Below, in pieces: positions 34,652 to 45,409 of a DNA stretch of 64,000 bases. The DNA comes from Plasmodium relictum (lineage: Eukaryota; Apicomplexa; Aconoidasida; Haemosporida; Plasmodiidae). The notes under the pieces are model-generated. The model was not told the DNA's origin. It was given only the letters and a program-made list of their open reading frames with translations, and did not search any database. The stretch is taken from contig NW_021628421.1 of NCBI RefSeq assembly GCF_900005765.1, positions 5,001 through 69,000 on the forward strand, read 5' to 3'. The stretch's first letter is position 1; each line of letters begins with the position of its first letter. The position numbers were made by a program, and so were the translations under genes.

Positions 34652-34997
34652 ATGGAAAGAAACTCTAAATATATACAATATAGCTCCATTATATTAGCAA
34701 CCAAAGCAACGGATAAGGTTATGTCAGAGCCTGTAATGAGAATGCTTGAAGACATAACATACTTCAAAAAATAATGCGTTTAAAACAAAAAAAGATAAGG
34801 ATATTACTAAAGTTAAAATATTTTATGGGTTCCCTACTTTTAACGAAACATCTTAATGAGGTTATTTTAAGTGGTTTATAGATATAGGGAATTAAGTAAA
34901 AATACAAGGATTATCTAAAACTGAGGCATAAAGGATACTATAATTTTTATTATCTGATACTCAATCACAATATATGTTTGATTTATTTTTGGATATA
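34652..34997 (+). pseudogene. gag: Retrotransposon gag fragment
   Basis: It opens with ATG at 34652 (MERNSKYIQYSSIILATKAT) and hits a stop after about 41 codons. It continues in another frame as VKIFYGFPTFNETS, then FKWFIDIGN, VKIQGLSKTEA and LLSDTQSQYMFDLFLD, with several stops. The order 'F-x-G-F-P/T-F-N ... W ... L-S-x-x-E-A ... LL' is the usual layout of a Ty3/gypsy Gag capsid domain. An inverted LTR-C cuts it off at 34998. Confidence 0.75.
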
Positions 34998-35634
34998 TGA
35001 TTTATTAATTGGCCATTCAATGGCTTTACTGAAACGGTAAACAAACAAATTAATAAAAAATGCTCAAAGATGTTTCTACTAATTTTATTTATTGTAAAAA
35101 TATATTAATACTACTAATACGTAAATTTTATACATATAATTTACATAACTAAGCAATTGTTTCAGAGATATTTATTTACTTTAATAAAAGTATACTTTTA
35201 TTTTTTATTAAAAATTTAAATCCTTATTAATATTATTACGTAAAAATGATTTCATTTAAGATAAAAAAATAAATTTAAATTATAGTTGTTAACAATATTT
35301 CAAAAATACGTAAAAATTAAGTATTAATAAAAACATAATCCTTTTTGTTTTTCTTTTTAACTTCGAATTTAATTTTCATTGTTTAAAACTTAATTTTATT
35401 TGACAATAAAAATTTTACTAAAATAATTCCGTTAAATATTTTCATTATGTATAAAAAAGAGAAATAAATATATTTTTTTTTTTCTTAAAATGAATTAAAA
35501 TAAATTTAACAAAATGCACAATCACAAAAAAAGAAATTGTTACATTTTTTTTTTTAAAACGAGTGCATGATTCTTAATTTTCCTTATGAACAACTATTAT
35601 ATTATAAAAAGATAATAATATCTTTTATTAACCA
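34998..35634 (-). repeat. LTR family C, inverted
   Basis: 637 bp. The plus strand starts TGATTTATTAATTGGCCATT and ends 'aataatatcttttattaacca', so both LTR ends are intact. Flanks ATATA and TTAGA do not match, and no gag follows on the far side, so the junction with gag is a truncation. Confidence 0.85.
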
Positions 35635-37824
35635 TTAGAATAATACTATTTTATTAAAAATAAAAGAATATTTTTTTGGAATAATTACACATATTATGAG
35701 TTTAGTTTCTGTACCTATCTATAAAAAGAGCAATATATCAAATTATATTTTGTATGATAAAAAATTATTTTCTAGTTTATAAAAAAAAAATTTTATTATG
35801 ATAATAATGATAAAAAAAAATATATAGTGTTGTTTTTCTATTTTAATTGAATAACTAATTTATTACTGATATATAGAGTTAGGGTTATTTTATAATTAGC
35901 ATTTTGTTTGCACAAAAGATTAAATCATGAATATTTTTTATAAGAAAGAAATAAGCTATCTTCTGAATTTATCAAAAAGGTATGTAACATATATTTTAAT
36001 AAATTTTATTCTTCTCAATTTTTTTTTTAATTTATTACTATTCATTGCCATAAATATTTATATCATAAAGAAAAAAATATATGTATTTTTAAATAAGAGT
36101 ATATAAACATAAATACAAATGAAGGAAATGCATATACATAGATATACAGAAAACTACATATTATCTACTAATGAATCGAAGCTTTATCCCTTTCCTATTT
36201 TTGCAGAATACAAATAACATATTTGAAAAAAGTTATAAGAAAAAAAATAAGTGTATAATATATAAAATTGGATTTAAAATAGAAATACCCATAAATATTT
36301 GGACAAAGTGTAAATGTATAATCAGAAAATTCATATTTATTGTAAAAGTCTTAATAGAATATTATTTTATTTACATTTTATAATTTAAAATAATTTAAAT
36401 TTTATTAATTTATAAAAATATATCTTTCTTTAATTTTAATTTACGAAAAATGAAGAAAAAATATTTCTTGTATAATAAATTTTCCTTAAATCATTTACAT
36501 AAATATATATAAATTAATAATTTCTTATTTAACACGTAGGAAAATATTAAATACTCATCTAAAAAATTATATATGTATACCTTTTAATAGGCTAAATAAA
36601 ACTTATATGTATTTAATTTTTTGATTAAATATTTTAACCTCTGCATATTGATATAAAAGAATAATTATTTTTATTGAATTATAAGAAAAACTTATATTTA
36701 TACATTAATACAGAAATAAAAAAATGTTCTTTATCTTTTTTTTTTTTTTATTTATATGTTCACTTCTTAATTTTTAGAGTATTTTTTTTTTTTACTATAA
36801 AACAAATACAACTAATTTTAAATTGAAATATATTTACTATAAATAAAATTTAAATATATCCTAAAATCACCAGATAAATGTTAAAATTTAATTAAACTTA
36901 TTATTAATTATATTATCAATGTATATTCGTCATATAATTTTTTAAAAATATTTTTGTAAAATTATAGTAGTATTTATTCTTGCTATCATTATAAACACAT
37001 TTGCTTTATAATGTACTTTTATATATTTTAACTTTTTTTTTTTATAGAAATTTTTATTAACATATAATAATATATTTATAAAATAATATTTGTTCAAGTA
37101 ATAATTTTTCATTTTTTTTTTATAATTGATTATTTATATGTTATGATCACTGTCCATATCATTATGTTTTTAAATTATAAAAAAAATTATAATTGATTAT
37201 CTTAGTATAAAATGAAAATTATTAATTCTATGATGTTTAAAGTTTATTTAATACTATATCTTGAAAATCCATAGAAATAATTATTACAAACTTATTTATC
37301 ATATAAATTATAACACTGTTATTTATATATAATTTATCTTATTATTATTATCACAATACTGTTTAAGAACATTATAATCAATAATATTACTAGTTTCTTG
37401 AATCACATTCCTAATTTATACTTTGATTAAAAAATTTTTTTTTTTAAATGAATGAAAAATTTATATTACTACACTTTTTATTTAAAAATAAAATTATTAA
37501 AAAGGATACTTAACTATTAAAAAATTTAATGTTTGTATGTTCAAAACTATACTAAAATATTACACCTCATTTACATTAGTATATAAGATTTTATAAATAT
37601 TTTAAAATAAAAATTTAAATAAATTATTTTAATATAATTTTTTTTATTAAATTCTTTAATATTTATTACTTATTTTAAAATTTTTAATCTTTCATTTTAT
37701 TTTAATAGTATATATTACAAATTATACCAAAAAATATATAAATTTACATAAATAAAAAATAAAAAAGAATTTACTAAAATTTATCTTTTATAAAAAGATA
37801 TTTTTGATTTTAAAAAAACAAAAA
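35635..37824. other. Long AT-rich intergenic region
   Basis: No gene supported. A 70-codon frame at 36171-36383 has no recognisable features and no flanking splice logic. One isolated telomere-like 'gttagggtta' near 35879 is a single unit, not an array. Confidence 0.5.
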
Positions 37825-38330
37825 ATGAAGAAAGTAAATAATATTACTTCGAATGTTTTAAGATATCATAGTTATAATTCCAATGGATTTAAAAATCTTA
37901 CAATTGAGAATAAACTAGCTTTAAAAACGTGTTTCGTAGCATAAAAAAATATATCTTTTTTTCTTCTAAAATTTTTATGTTTACACTTTTAATTTGGGCA
38001 TTACAATACTCTAAAGATATAAGATTATAATGAAATTTAATAATGTTTGTACTTCATTAATTCTTATTACTTTTTTTTAATTAAGATTTCGTTAATTAGA
38101 TGAGTATTTTTTTAATAATGGATATTTACACTTTAGTGTATATATAGATCCATGAATAATAAACAAAACTTAGATTGATGGATTTAAGAGTTAAAATAAT
38201 ATGATCAGAATATATAAATGAATTTACAACAGATGAATCAAAATTGAATCTACTATATGCAATGAAAGATAGGAGTGTAAAGGATATAAAAAATATACAG
38301 AATAAGGTGAAAATTAACGATCTACAATAA
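37825..38330 (+). pseudogene. Decayed exported-protein-like gene
   Basis: Exon 1 starts at 37825 (MKKVNNITSNVLRYHSYNSN) and reaches a stop after 39 codons. A frameshift then restores a recessed hydrophobic stretch, KIFMFTLLIWALQYSKDIRL (to about 38010), like exon 1 of Plasmodium exported families, which often read '..LLIW..QYS'. After an AT-rich, intron-like gap, a charged helical stretch (EFTTDESKLNLLYAMKDRS, then KDIKNIQNKVKINDLQ) ends at a stop near 38329. Multiple stops precede it. Family not assignable. Confidence 0.55.
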
Positions 38331-39068
38331 AAAAACACAATAAACTATTTCTGATATAATAATAAGAGAAAATAATAGCAAGAATAAACTTAAAAAAAGC
38401 AAATACGATGTATTTATGAATACTTAAGGATACACTAATTTAACTAATTTGCTTTTTTTTTCATTTATATTGTATACATTATTTTGATTTAAACATTTTG
38501 TAAATAATAATTAATTATTAAATGAAGACTTATTTTTCATATATTTTATATTTTTTTGCTTCAATTCTTTAATTAATGCACTTTTGCTTTTGGATAAAAA
38601 AATAGATGATATGTAAAATTAAGTAACTTTTCTAATAAAAAATATTGTAAGTTCAAGAATAAATAGAACATATAATTTAGAAATATTTTAGGTATCCATA
38701 TATTTTTTAAAATCTTCTTTATAAAGATTAAACTTTAATTTTTTTATCAGAATATGCTTTGAAAGTAAAATAATTCAGACTAAAAATAAATATATTTTCT
38801 CCTTTTTAATTTTTATGTTATATGTTTTAATAATTTACACGTTTGTTAGTTTAATAATATATTCAAAATTAAAAAGAAATAAAGAACTTTTCATAGTTTA
38901 ATTAAAAAATTGTGTGCATTAAGGATTTTAGAATAAAAAAAAAATATATTTTTATAAAATAAGTATGATTACAAGGAAAAATATTATTATATATTTTTAT
39001 TTTTTACATTACATAAATCTTCAATTGATGTTTGCAAATTTCCTGCTAAAAAATTGTTGTAGAGTACT
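38331..39068. other. AT-rich spacer
   Basis: Possibly further decayed 3' sequence of the preceding pseudogene to about 38450; otherwise nothing recognised. Confidence 0.4.
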
Positions 39069-39591
39069 TATTTATTAATTGGTTTTAATATATTTACAGT
39101 ATTTTATACAATCAAATTAATAAAGAGCATGCATAAAAATATATACTAACTTTACTTATAACAAAGTCATCTATTATAGATAATTATATACTCTTCGTAT
39201 AATTATCTGTATAAAATAAAATGAAATAAATTTATTTTATATCTTATTTTATTTAAATAATGTTTTTCAATAGTTTTTATTACAAACTATCATCACTTAT
39301 AAGTTTTGTATCAATTACATAAAACAAAATATAAAAAGAAAAAAATATTTTCTTTTTAAAAAAAAATGAATACACGACCTTTATTATAAATATCTTTTTG
39401 CAAAACACATTTATAGATACGCATATTTGTATACCTATTTCTTTAAACAAGATCTTGTTAGATGGATCTCTATATGCATATCTTTATACACGCGTTATTT
39501 GGACTATCTTGCATGTACTAGTAACTTTTATATGTAATATTTTTCATTATATTAAAATTTTAAAAAGTTAAATAAAATCTTTTATTGGTCA
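39069..39591 (-). repeat. LTR family D, inverted
   Basis: About 520 bp. The minus strand starts TGACCAATAAAAGATTTTAT and ends near 'aaaccaattaataaata'. Its 3' part ('ttaatttgattgtataaaat', 'actgtaa') resembles the LTR at 41954-42471. It cuts the integrase remnant; the TGA of its own first bases ends the integrase frame. Confidence 0.65.
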
Positions 39592-39891
39592 ATGTCCAGC
39601 AATATCCAATGAAGTCATATTAAATAGATTTGGTTTTAATAATACTTGATTCTTATTGGGAGTAAATTTTCTCTTACACATTACTTGGCGAAATAAAAAA
39701 TTTATAAAATATTCTTCAATATCATGACTAGTTTTATCCAACAAAATTTTTGAATTTAAGTTTTTATTGATCCTGCAATATTTAGAAAGTTTACCACTAT
39801 GAAACCAATACATTAAATGAGTTTTATATTTTTCTGGTATATATAACCTACATGTTCTATAATGAATAGGGAAATAGTCTCTATATACCAC
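39592..39891 (-). pseudogene. pol: Integrase N-terminal zinc domain and core start
   Basis: Minus-strand translation gives MVYRDYFPIHYRTCRLYIPE, then HLMYWFHSGKLSKYCRINKN and SHDIEEYFINFLFRQVMCK, ending TSLDIAGH. The H-H pair is visible (HLMYWFH). The matching C-x2-C is damaged: homologous copies have a Cys two residues before the position of R-Q-V. The core is lost after its first Asp (SLDI). Confidence 0.8.
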
Positions 39892-40019
39892 ATCTCTTGG
39901 AATATTATTTTCATGTTCCCGTACGGAATCATCAATTTCTTGACTATATGGAATAGCATAGGAATCTTCATATTATTTTAATGGTTGGTTGTAATAAGGA
40001 ATTATGCAACTAGGAAGGT

Positions 40020-40400
40020 GTCCGTTCATCTCTTTTGATCTAGTAATTTAATAGATTACACTATTTTGAACTTTTTCGCTATACTCAAATTCTAAAATAA
40101 ATTCAGATAATCTGAACTTTCATCTATATAATTTTCCGGTATTAATATAACCTATAACTACGATACCTTTTCAATTATCTTTAACGCCTTTGATCCTTTA
40201 ATAGCCAAATGATTCACAAGCTATAACTATAGAAAATAATTATTTTTCTATTATACTCCATGTCTATTGAACATTATTAATTTTTCTTGATGTACAATTA
40301 ATAAATTTTATCTGATTAGTATTATCATCTATTTGAGTTAATATAGCTCCAGTAGCACAATATGATATGTCTGCGAAGATAATTTATTCCATCTTCGAGA
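40020..40400 (-). pseudogene. pol: RNase H domain remnant
   Basis: The minus strand shows IIFADISYCATGAILTQIDD, then FINCTSRKINNVQ and a stop, IVIACESFGY, and later LSEFILEFEYSE. It aligns position by position with the better copy at 61845-62165 (YTDASDYAIGAVLTQ, HYTSKKLNDVQRKWSTVEKE). Several in-frame stops. Confidence 0.75.
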
Positions 40401-40439
40401 AATAATAACTAAGTTATTTCGCTCTTTTTCTCTTTTACT

Positions 40440-41400
40440 TGTTCAAATATCTGAGAATGTTCTTTATTTCATATGAACTTTTTATTTTTAGTTAATAATG
40501 AAATCAGTTTGGAAAATCATTCTGAAATACTCATAATATAACTTCTATGGTAATTAGAAGTCCCTAAAAAAAATATTTTTTCTTGGATTTATATTGCTCT
40601 GCTTCAATAATATTTTCTACTTTATCTAATGAAGATCTAATTATCTTGTAATCTATTATTTGTACTAAATATGTTATAGATGCTTTAAATAGTTCATATT
40701 TTTCTGTTTTTATTCCACTATTATTGTGTATTAGTAATTGATGTGCTCTCTTTAACACTTCATAATGCTCATTTATTGTTTTCGTCAAAATTATGATGTC
40801 ACCAATATATAAAACTAGGCAATTTTCTTTAATTTCATAAACGTATTTCCCAATATTCTTTGAAATTATGCAGGATTATTTTTTAATCCAAATGGCAATA
40901 CACTAAATACAAATGTTCCACGCTTAGGTACTATAAATGCAGTATATTATTTACTACTTTATTTTAATACAATGTCCAAAATCCGTTTTTAAGATGTATC
41001 TTTAAAAAGCATTTAGCATAATAAAATGTTCGAGATATATGTTTCATATGTAGTAAAATATATAATTCATATAGCATATATTTATTTAAATATCGATAAT
41101 CTACTATAATTCTCTATTTGCCATCCATCCGAATTAACATCATAAATGAAGTTCATTGCGCACTAATAACCTTACTTGATATATCCACCTTTACTATTTT
41201 ATTAATTTTCATATGTACTCTGGTTATCATTTTTTACTTAAAGGCTTGTGACTATATTTCTGTAGTTTTCCCTGTATATCCATGGAATCTTTACATTTAC
41301 TTTATATTTTTTTCATTTTATTTTCCCACAATAATGAATTGGATTACAACTCCTTTCTTAGTTCATCGTTCTCCTGAGATTTTAAATCAATTTTTTTTAT
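40440..41400 (-). pseudogene. pol: Reverse transcriptase remnant
   Basis: On the minus strand, after the degraded fingers, 'PKRGTFVF' and the run 'LPFGLKNNPA' (around 40920-40870) are typical Ty3/gypsy RT motifs. Then comes NCLVLYIGDIIILTKTINEH: the YxDD box reads Y-I-G-D, so one catalytic Asp is replaced by Gly (about 40810-40830). The open stretch 40788-40564 (HYEVLKRAHQLLIHNNSGIK, YLVQIIDYKIIRSSLDKVEN) is the thumb/connection part. Confidence 0.85.
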
Positions 41401-41451
41401 AAAATTTCGAATAACTGCTTGATTGGATATTTCTATATATTCTTTTTCGAT

Positions 41452-41765
41452 TTAACCTGAAATATATATTATATATATAATTTCGTCATCTTTCTTGATA
41501 GAATATCCTAACTGGTTCATGGTTTCACCGCCAATCAGTGCAAGTGGTTTTTCCCTATTTAATATATTGAATCTATTCCTAGCTTGTCTATTCATAGACT
41601 TAATACTTATTACAACCTTTTTAGACATGTGTACTCTTTCTATACTGAATATTCCATAGGCTTTAATTGGTGAAACTTTCAAATTGGGTTCTATATATAA
41701 TCTTCTTCAGAAGCTGGTATAATACATAATTTGGCTCCCGTATCTAACAAAAAATGTTCTTCAAT
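41452..41765 (-). pseudogene. pol: Aspartic protease remnant and linker
   Basis: On the minus strand EEHFLLDTGAKLCIIPASEE carries the retropepsin DTGA active site (about 41760-41705), preceded by a stop. Past another stop, the linker to RT is open at 41682-41452 (MKVSPIKAYGIFSIERVHMS through FNILNREKPLALIGGETMNQ). Confidence 0.8.
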
Positions 41766-41953
41766 TTATTTCAACCAGTTGCTTAGCATATGCACAAAAT
41801 CTTTGGATTCTTTCAGAATTACACTTTATTAATAAATGATTCAATTTCTTTAATTTGTTCTACATCTTCATTAAGTTCGTGTTTTTTTTTCTGATTCTCT
41901 ACTTTTTCATACTTGATCAATAAATAGTAATGCCTTATTTTGAACATTGCTAA

Positions 41954-42471
41954 AGGTTAATGAAAAATGCCATCTATTATATACGATGTCAATCAATGAA
42001 TTATATTATAAAACTATTCTATACAATATTCAAAAGAAATATTAATTAAATAGTTTCTTTTATGCACGTAACTCGTTTAGAGTATAAAATATTTTATTTA
42101 TTGTTAATTTTTTTATTAAAGAAAAAAAAAAATTATTAATGATGAATTTTTTTCTTAAATTTTTTTCTTTTTAACTTTGATGTGTGATTAAAGTTTTTTT
42201 AATAATATGATAGTTGAAATAAAAAATATTAATAAACTTGAATTATTAAAATTTTTAAATAAGCAAAAATAAGATGTTATAAACAATATGAAAGATATTG
42301 ATTAAAATAAAACGTATGAAATAAATTTATTTATTATATATAAATTATACAATTATATATTTTAAGTTTTTTTATTATAAATAAAATTAGTAGGCATTCC
42401 TCTATATGATCTTTATTAATTTAACTGTCTAAAATATTGTAAAAGTATTTTAACTTCCAATTAATAAATCA
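41954..42471 (+). repeat. LTR family D inserted between gag and protease
   Basis: 518 bp. It starts AGGTTAATGAAAAATGCCAT (first base changed from T) and ends TTCCAATTAATAAATCA. Family D is marked by 'tttaactgtctaaaatattg' before the end. It lies in plus orientation inside the minus-strand element. The flanks do not form a clear target duplication. Confidence 0.75.
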
Positions 42472-43210
42472 ATACTTCATTAATTCTATTTCTTTTTCTA
42501 ACAAAACTTTAATCATTTTCTTTAGATCTATTATCATGATATATTTTTTTTTATTCTTTTTTTATGTTTTTTAGTATTCTCTTTCTGCTCATCTTAATCT
42601 CTTCTCATTAATTATATTACTTTTTAAATAACTCTCATTCTTGAGTATCTTAAAATGAATGCCATATATTTTATCCGTTATTGTTCCTTTAATTTCGTCA
42701 TCTTTATTTTTATATAATTTATTTCGGTACATAGATGTTAGATAATTTATAAAGTTTCAGTCATCACATTTTTTCTTGCTATGTATTCAATCTTTCTTTA
42801 AATGACCTTTTTCTTCACAATAATAGCATTTACTCGTTACTTTGCTCTTAGTATGCTCTATTTCCGTATTATAATTTTTCCCGATATATATTATCAATTC
42901 CTCAGTAACATTCTTATCAATAGAAAAACTCCTCAATACTCGTGTTGGTTTCATAGCTTCGCAAAATTCCCCATTTACAAGTTTTTCTAATGGAATTATA
43001 TTCCTTGTGTATAATTTATATTTTCTAAAAATTCTCTAAAGGTCCATTTCAGATAAAAAATTAGATTGTTCAAAACATAAATACTCTTAGTGTATATGCT
43101 GCATTTATAAATGAACTAATTTGTATCCTTTACTGTGCTGCTCATAGACCCATCATTTGTAATCCTTGAAAATAACTTATATTTTTCTTTCGTATCCACG
43201 AATATTATTA
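42472..43210 (-). pseudogene. gag: Gag C-terminal part with CCHC zinc knuckle
   Basis: Minus-strand translation gives VDTKEKYKLFSRITNDGSMS, then after a frameshift IPLEKLVNGEFCEAMKPTRV and KCYYCEEKGHLKKD at about 42840-42800. The knuckle fits C-x2-C-x4-H-x4-C, but the final Cys codon is TGA. A nucleic-acid-binding knuckle places this as the nucleocapsid end of Gag. Beyond it, sequence to 42472 is charged and frameshifted. Confidence 0.85.
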
Positions 43211-43818
43211 AGATATATTAATTGGCTATTCAATGACTTTTTTGGAGTACTGAACTAACAAATTAATAAAGAGCATGTATAACTAAATATACAGATTTTT
43301 AATATATGTACTTATTTTTATTATATATATAGTAATGTTTATAATATATAACATTTAGTTTGAATTAAGCAATTATATATTGCTTATCAGACATATTTTT
43401 ACTTTTACAAATATATTCTTATTTATAAAGAAGCATATTTTTTTAATTAAAAACATAAGCACAAAATTAAGTTATAGCAAATAACAAAAATTAAACCCTA
43501 AGCTATTCAATGTTATTTCAATATACGCAAATCGAATATAACATATACATTATACTTTTTATACATTAATTTTTATCTTTCAATTAAAAATTAGTAATCT
43601 TTCAACTCAAAAATTAATAACTTCCAAAAAATTAAATTTTTTTTTTTTTTTTAAATTAAAAAGATATATAAAAATTAAACAAACAAAAAAAATATAACTA
43701 TATACATATTTATTTTTTTTTTTTATAACTAGTGTCAGTGAATGACCGACTTGTATTTTCATAACTAGTAAGCTAATTTTATACATTATAAAAGGTTAAT
43801 AACATCTTTTATTAACCA
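43211..43818 (-). repeat. LTR family B, inverted
   Basis: 608 bp. The plus strand runs from 'agatatattaattggctatt' to 'aacatcttttattaacca'. Although it sits where the element's 5' LTR would be, no PBS follows its 3' end at 43210, so it is an insertion that truncates gag and not the element's own LTR. Confidence 0.85.
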
Positions 43819-44640
43819 GATTATTAATAATTTAATTTATATCTGTAGAATATCCGTTATTCCCTCATCAGATACAATTGATATCAAATTATTATAATAA
43901 ACAGAAGACAATTTATTATTAATGTTTAAAAACTTATTTATGTAAGAAAAAAAAAAAATTCATAAAGAAAAAGTAAATGAATTTTTCATATAAAACAAAA
44001 AAAAATTTTTTTATTGTGAAAGTAAAATCAATTTTATCCGTTGAAATGTAAAAAAAAGAAAAAAGGGTGAAGTTAAAATAGAATAACAAAAATGCAAATT
44101 AGAAGATAAAAAATAATACATAACTTGCTACATATTCATATACATGCAACAGGTGAAGTTACATATTATATTTTTGAAAAATAATTTTATAAAATCTGTA
44201 TAATAATATACATATGAATTTTCCTTGTAGTCCTTTATATAAAACTTCCATATTTTTAAGGTGCTACAAAAATTTCCTTAATGAAAAAGATTTTTTTTTT
44301 TTTTTTGTATAATTTATAATTATACAATTATTTTTAAATAAAATAAATATTTATACTTTAAATTATAAAAGAAATATGAAGATAAATGAAATACTTTAAA
44401 AAAATTTCAATAATTGACTTCAAGTGAAAAATTGAAAGGATATATACATTAATAAGAAATTCATTAAGGTTTCTGTAAAACTTATTATTTGAGTAAGGAT
44501 ACTAATATATTTAAAATTATGTTATATTTATTGAATTTGTATTTAAAAAAAAAAGAATGTTACAGAAAGTAAAGTATTTAATAAATATGTTTTTCTTATT
44601 AATGCAATAATTTTTTTTTTTTATGTATCTTATTTATTTT
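43819..44640. other. AT-rich spacer
   Basis: No coding frame, LTR or RNA gene recognised. Confidence 0.45.
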
Positions 44641-44649
44641 TAATTGTCC

Positions 44650-45150
44650 ATATTATAAATGTTCTAGTTATCTTCCATTTCTTCAAATTGTTTGACTCTT
44701 TTTTTTTTAAATTTTAATACAATTTTACTTCTTTTTATTAATTCTTCTCTTGACTATTTCATACCTCTAATGTGTTGCTAATATATTTTTTTTTTTATGT
44801 ATTTTCTTTATATGAAATCAATTTTACTTTTTATGAGCCAATTAAACAAACTTTTTATTTATTAATTCTCATTTCTATTTTTTGTGTTTTACCGTTACTA
44901 TAATATATCTATTTGCATGAGTTTTTCATTAAGATTTTTATCATCTTTTAAATAGTTATCTTCTTTATCTTCAATTTTATCTTTTTTTTTGTTCTTTTAC
45001 CATTTCTTGTTTTTGTTTTTTTCACATTTTCATTGTTCTAATAATTTTTCTAATTTTTTCAGGTCCCCTTTATCTATTTCTCCTTAATTTTCAAATTTAT
45101 TTTCATTTATCAAACTTATAATTTTATAGTAGAATACATATTTATTCATG
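44650..45150 (-). pseudogene. Decayed lysine-rich coding sequence
   Basis: The minus strand is strongly purine-rich and gives coding-like runs broken by stops: GDLKKLEKLLEQ, DKIEDKEDNYLKDDKNLNEK, SREELIKRSKIVLKFKKKRV, then KQFEEMEDN. No domain is recognised. It may belong to a decayed surface or exported gene. Confidence 0.45.
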
Positions 45151-45409
45151 TTACTTATTATATTTACTTCTATCGTGTATCAGTATGTCAATATCAGTAA
45201 TATATATACTTAATTTTTTTTGTTTCTTTTTATTAACTGATTTACAATTTATGAATGAAAATATAAGGTTATTCTATAATACAAATTAAAAATTAATATA
45301 TAGTAACATATATTTCATTTTTTTTAATATAATTATAATTAGATTAAATAATTAAAAAAATAGATTTATAACTATTTTTTTAAATTATAATTTTGTAGCA
45401 TTTTTATAA

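Larger units (their letters stand above)
39592..43210 (-). mobile_element. Ty3/gypsy retrotransposon remnant: gag-PR-RT-RH-IN
   Basis: This is the most complete element in the window. In minus-strand order it holds a Gag C-terminal part with a CCHC knuckle (43210-42472), an LTR-D inserted in plus orientation (41954-42471), a protease DTG site (~41740), RT (~41400-40440), RNase H (~40400-40020) and integrase (39891-39592). Integrase after reverse transcriptase and RNase H is the Ty3/gypsy (Metaviridae) order. Both outer ends are truncated by unrelated LTRs (39069-39591 and 43211-43818), so the element lacks its own LTRs, PBS and integrase core. Stops and frameshifts are frequent. Confidence 0.9.

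Noticed and set aside
35879-35890. Telomere repeat
   Set aside because: Only one GTTAGGGTTA-like unit occurs; Plasmodium telomeres are long arrays.
36171-36383. 70-codon plus-strand ORF
   Set aside because: Isolated, AT-driven composition, no signal sequence, splice context or family resemblance.
43211-43818. 5' LTR of the gag-pol remnant
   Set aside because: No primer-binding site follows its 3' end and gag is already truncated there, so it is an independent insertion.
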